DNA of 64,000 nt from Tetrapyrgos nigripes (lineage: Eukaryota; Basidiomycota; Agaricomycetes; Agaricales; Campanellaceae), in NCBI GenBank assembly GCA_013368315.1, contig JAACJM010000042.1:62001-126000 (forward strand), in the 5' to 3' direction. Below, one piece after another: positions 59,656 through 64,000 of the stretch. Every line of letters starts with the position of its first letter. Positions within the stretch are counted from its first letter, which is position 1. A program made the translations under genes and the position numbers. The notes beneath the pieces are model-generated. The model was not told the DNA's origin. It did no database searches and worked only from the letters and a program-made list of their open reading frames with translations.

Positions 59656-61848
59656 ATGTTCGCTGCTTGGGCTATTCCTTGCCTCTTTTTCCTCGTTTCT
59701 GTCTGTCTGCCAGTAGGAGCAGCCCAGGAATCGTTTGTCGTGCGACGAAATCATCGCCTTGGTCGGCGTCCGCAGGAATATGGGCCCGCTATCTCCAGTG
59801 AAGAAGTGGAAGTGAACAGTCCATTTTTTATCGAGGTATTTCCCATCCCTATCGGTGTATACACCAGCTGAAGTAGATTCACTACCACTAGATGCCTATC
59901 GACCATTTCTCCAACACCACAATGAATAACATTAGCACCTTTCAAAACAGATATTGGATAAATGCTACGTATTATGAGCCCGGAGGTCCCGTCTTTTGTG
60001 GGTTTAAACGATTCAACTGCTCACGCTAGGAAATCAAAACGTTTACCGGTCCGATAGTGTTTGATTCTGGCGAACAAGATGCCGCACCTTTGCTTCCATA
60101 CTATCTCCAAGTGGGTGAAATGACGAATTTGAGGGTCGCTTGATGTGAACTAAAATCACGATGGTGTTTCTCCAGGAGTTCCACGGCTTATCGGCCACCA
60201 TGCGCCTTGCCAAACGTTACAAAGGGATAGCTATTCTCTGGGAACATCGTTATTATGGTCAATCTTTACCATTCCCTGTCAATGTACGTCTCGAACCCTT
60301 CCAGATATCTTCATTTATTTGAATCCGATCCCGTCTGTACCAGTCCAACACATCTTCAGAAGAATGGCAATTCTTGACGACGGAACAAGCACTTGAAGAC
60401 GTTGTATTCTTTGCGAATTCCTTCAACAGCCATGCAAATGCCTCTGATGTCAATGATATCTCCGATCCTCTTTCACTTCCCCTTCATCCATCGATCGTTC
60501 CTTGGGTGTGGCTTGGGGGCTCATACCCCGGGATCCGGGGTTCTCTCCTTCGCGTTCGGAACCCCGAGACGATATTCGCTGTCTGGGCGTCTTCGGCACC
60601 TGTACAAGCCCAGGTGGACATGGCAAGCTATTATAAAGCAGCAGAACGCAGTCTAACGAGGAACTGTTCAGCTGATTGGGTAGCAGTAACTAAACATGTT
60701 GATGAGATCTTGCACGGCTCGAATGATACTTTAAGAACGGAAACGAAGTTCAGGTTATTGAAAGCAAGATTAAGTGGGCCAGGGGGAAATACAACAGGAG
60801 CTGAAGGATTAACAATGCAGCAAGCAAACAGGACAAGTAATGTCAATGTCGCAAGTATTCTGATGGATCCATTGGATTTCTACCAGGTTGGTGGAGCGTT
60901 TCTAGACGTGTAGATTCTCATGTCTGATTAACCTATGGTTCATCATCTAGTATTATGGATTTGCCGCATCCTTGTTGCCTTTCTGCAACCTTCTGGAAAC
61001 AAGAAACTTCACTTTATCCCCGTTGGAAGGCGGGATCACATCATCGGTGGAAGGACGAGCAGGCATTGACCAAGCATTCGATGCATTCCTCGTCGCTCTA
61101 GCTGAACTAGACTATGATTCAATCCCGTTTCAAGATGATCCAGTTACGGACAGATCATGGATGAGACAGTATTGCTCGGAGTATGGTATGCTGATTTCTG
61201 GCTCAAATTAGCTTTTATCACTGATATTAGTCCCCAGGTTTCTATCAAAGAGGAGATCCTAATAATCCCTTGTCCATCGAAACATCTTTCTTATCTTTGG
61301 ACCTCTTCCAAGAACAGTGCAATGATGCATTCGCTGATCATCTCCCTATCTGGCCGCAGGTTGAAAACGTGAACAAGTATGGAGGCTGGGATATGAATGT
61401 ATCCAATGTACTTTTCACGAATGGCGAATGTATGTGATATAACTGCCATGCGATATACTCAACCTGACGGTCCATCAGTTGATCCCTGGAGAACTATGGG
61501 GCTTGCGTCCATCGAATCGAACTCACCTCATCGAGAGCCGTCTGTCATCGTTCCTACGTGAGTCTCAAACTTGAAGTCTGACTGATCTTTGATACTCATA
61601 CAGCCCTTAGGTGTAACGTTGCACCTTCTTTTCCTTCCTTTTTCGGACTTACCCATTCGAACATGGTTCACGTCTCGGACATGCGTGTTTTGCTCGTCCC
61701 TGATTCGAATCATTCCAACTTCCAGACCGTAGGCTTCTATAGTCCGATTGCTCAGGAGCCCTTTTATGCGGGATTGGGTCTTTTCCAGCTGGCTCTTGAT
61801 GAATGGTTGCCGTGCTTTCAGAGCAAGGAACCTCTGATGAAAGCTTGA
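59656..61848 (+). CDS. Secreted serine peptidase, family S28 (prolyl carboxypeptidase-like)
   Basis: Multi-exon gene for an extracellular or vacuolar peptidase that cleaves after proline. The signal peptide MFAAWAIPCLFFLVSVCL leads to the family start MPIDHF and YYEPGGPVF, then FDSGEQDAAPLLPYY and WEHRYYGQSLPF. The nucleophile motif is WLGGSYPGIRGSLLRVRNPE (Ser in GGSYPG, where most relatives have GGSYGG). TNGE followed by VDPWRT supplies the Asp, and NMVHVSDMRVL the probable His. Several Asn-x-Ser/Thr sites suit a glycoprotein. Introns are numerous and short. The last exon ends WLPCFQSKEPLMKA. Confidence 0.9.
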
Positions 61849-62143
61849 AAGGCTGAGATCATTGCGTAAAGGGGTAATAGAACATTGTCTGTATCATAAT
61901 TGTAAAACAAAGCCACCGTCACGATGTTCTGAGTTCCTCAGTCTGTGGCATCATTGACGATTCTCTCGCCATCCTTTTTATGGAGTACATATATCGGATA
62001 CATTCACAAGGCGAGATTCAATAACCCCCGGTAGAACCTGTTACATTGGAGACTCGTAGATGGTATACAGTACAGAATTAATAAGTTAACTCGTCACAGA
62101 AGTCGTACAGAAAGGACCCTCTAATAGTAATAGTGAGTGGAGT
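61849..62143. other. Converging 3' ends
   Basis: Short spacer between the peptidase gene and the minus-strand secreted protein; no gene seen. Confidence 0.5.
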
Positions 62144-63841
62144 CTAGAACCTGAACTTTCCTCCGTTCCTTCCTCCGAATCCTCCTCTTCCAAATCCTCC
62201 TTGTCCCTTGTTACCACCTCCAGCACCATTGTTTCCAGCGGCAGCATTGTTTCCAGCGGCAGCATTGTTTCCAGCGGCAGCATTGTTTCCAGCGGCAGCA
62301 TTGTTTCCAGTAGCACCATTGTTTCCACCGGCGCCAGTTGCTGCTTGTGTAGCACCAGCAGCAGCTACAGAAGTAACGGCAGTAGCAGTCGCGTTATTAG
62401 CACCAGCACCAGCGGCGGCACCTGCTGCTCCATTGTTAGCTGCTCCGCTGGCGTTACCAGCTGCCTTCCCTCCGGCTGCTCCAGCACCGGCACCAGTTCC
62501 GGCTGTCACAGCGTTCGGGTCATCGCTGACCGTGAACTACGAAAAGAAATAAGTTTTGGTTAGGTCATCGCGAAAGACGAGAACATGATTCTGATACTCA
62601 CGTAGACCATATCATCAAGAGATCCATGTTGGGCAACAGGAGCGAGGACTGGATGGTTTTAGCGTTTGATGAGCAGTGAAAATCACATTATGAACCCTAA
62701 CTTACCTGGTTGATGATTCGCAGCAGCATTGATTGAAGCCATGCGGTAGGTACCAGCTGGAAGACCCTTGTCGATGTCAGCAGTTGCGATGTTGTTTGCG
62801 TCTGCTGGGGTGTTGATGCCCTAAAACGACAATTAGTAAAGATAAACGCTATCGAAAGGAGGACATGCCTTGAAGTATGCGAATGATGTGGGGGTGGTAG
62901 GCTCTGTATCGGTGAGGGAAGCGACAAAGTCGATGGTGACGTGCGAGTGACCGAAGATGAGACCTTGAGCGTTTAAGAATTGGGGAGCGGAGTAGTAGTT
63001 TGCCTGGGCGTTTACAAAGTTACCTAAACACCTTTTCAATCAGCGTGCGTGTCAAGCGAATCACTCGAGAGTAAACCATACCAAGCTGGATGTTCTTGAC
63101 CTTCATCTGGACGGTAAAGGCGGTGTTGGAGAGAATAACGTCGTTATTCTTGGGGAAGACGAACTTAGATGAAGGCATCTTGTCCTGAGCCGGAAGAAGA
63201 CCCATAGGCGCTGGGTTGCATGAGCCAGCGGCGTTTTGCTTGCCATCTGGTAAAAGATTATTGAGAAAGGAAGGGTGCAGCAAAGCTAGCTTCACTCACT
63301 GGTAATCTCCAGATCAGGCCTAGTAGCACAGAAGTTGATGAAGTTGTTGGTCGAAGTCAGAGAAGGACTTTGGTCTGAACAGAGGAGAGACAATTTTAGA
63401 CGATTAGTTCCAGCTGAGCAGCAACATACTCACTATCAACGGGAGGATCTGAAGGCATGGATGATAATCAGTGTGTATATCTTTGAGAGACGATAGTCTT
63501 TACTTACTGTTACCATCACTGGCAAATCCAGTGGCAATCACAGAGGGATCGAGAGTCGTGGAAGACTGAAGATCACCGCCAGCACCCCCTCCTCCTCCTG
63601 CAGCTGCACCAGCACCCGCATTGTTGGCTGCACCAGAACCTGCGTTGTTGCCCGCACCGGTAGCAGCGGTGGAAGTCGCAGCAGCGACGGCAGTGGCAGT
63701 GGCAGTACTAGCAGCACCCTTGCCTCCATTGCCTCCACCGAAGCCACCATTTCCGCCAAATCCACCTCTGTTACCTCGGAAATTTTGGGGAGCAGCAGAG
63801 GCGGCAATAGTCAAAGCGAGAACGACAAAGGAGACGCGCAT
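62144..63841 (-). CDS. Secreted Gly/Asn/Ala-rich protein ('ribosomal protein s17-like' mushroom family)
   Basis: The ATG at 63839-63841 starts a signal peptide (MRVSFVVLALTIAASAAP), then a Gly/Asn-rich stretch (RGGFGGNGGFGGGNGG) and an Ala/Thr-rich linker. A 15-base microexon (ATCCTCCCGTTGATA near 63438-63452) joins this to the conserved core SLTSTNNFINFC, GSCNPAPMGLLP, MPSSKFVFPKNNDVI, VKNIQLGNFVNAQANYY, GHSHVTIDF, LPAGTYRMASINAAANHQ and VAQHGSLDDMVYFTV. The tail holds repeated NNAAAG units and ends GGRNGGKFRF. From memory, this core is that of a widespread Agaricomycete secreted family with a misleading ribosomal name. Function unknown; a wall or extracellular matrix role is a guess. Confidence 0.87.
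62224..62320 (-). repeat. Tandem coding repeat, 18-base unit (GNNAAA)
   Basis: At least five near-perfect copies of an 18-base unit (core GTTTCCAGCGGCAGCATT on the plus strand) encode Gly-Asn-Asn-Ala-Ala-Ala repeats in the tail of the secreted protein. Copies are almost identical at the DNA level, so the tract is recent and likely length-variable. Confidence 0.85.
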
Positions 63842-64000
63842 TTTTGTCAAAGATAAAAAAAGAGTAATTGGGATAAGAGAGGAATGAATGAAAATGAACG
63901 AAGAACGACGAGTTAACGAGTGGCGTCAAGCCAAAACACCAAATCAATGGTGGTATAAAGGAGTCTCTTGAAAGAGGGTAGAGGTCTACGAAGGGGGAAC

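Noticed and set aside
62224..62320. CRISPR-like repeat array
   Set aside because: The repeats are contiguous 18-base coding units without spacers, in a eukaryotic gene.
62201..62563. Long Ala/Ser-rich open frames on the plus strand
   Set aside because: They are antisense shadows of the GNNAAA repeat in the real minus-strand gene.

Overview
The window is nuclear DNA from a filamentous basidiomycete, most likely an Agaricomycete. The evidence is dense short introns (about 40-70 bases, GT-AG), gene families typical of mushrooms (a DUF6534 membrane protein, a CFEM/GPI protein, a 'ribosomal protein s17-like' secreted protein, a GMC oxidoreductase) and an intron-less nuclear tRNA-Trp. All gene models were joined by hand at splice consensus sites. 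For the four zinc-finger genes, the TBC gene, the DUF6534 gene, the CFEM gene, the alcohol dehydrogenase and the F-box gene, the exon lengths add up to whole codons with an open frame.

Left part (1-14.9 kb): a partial FAD-linked oxidase, a small CxxC/HxxxxxC protein, a divergent small ORF, an MFS sugar transporter, and about 4.5 kb of gene-poor DNA. That stretch holds a TA-flanked MITE and a 1.7-kb retroelement-like block bounded by a 13-base direct repeat. Two low-complexity or coiled-coil hypothetical genes and one or two doubtful acidic ORFs follow.

Centre (15.5-35.7 kb): the most unusual region. Four paralogous genes, all on the minus strand, encode lineage-specific two-finger C2H2 proteins of 611, 705, 539 and 497 residues. 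Each is followed upstream by a co-duplicated segment of about 2-3 kb that carries the remains of a second, decaying gene. One paralog has tripled an internal exon. A DUF6534 membrane-protein gene sits inside the array between copies 2 and 3.

Right part (36.8-64 kb): mostly secreted or surface proteins. These are a CFEM GPI-anchored protein, a zinc alcohol dehydrogenase, a small secreted protein, an F-box protein, a GPI-type GMC oxidoreductase, tRNA-Trp, a tandem pair of small secreted proteins with duplicated promoters, and a 2,282-residue SH3-TBC protein whose TBC domain lacks both catalytic fingers. A family S28 serine peptidase and a Gly/Asn/Ala-rich secreted protein close the window.

No pathway links all these genes. 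The zinc-finger array looks like a young, rapidly diverging regulatory family. The right half looks like a set of cell-surface and extracellular functions such as sugar or alcohol oxidation, proteolysis and wall-associated proteins.
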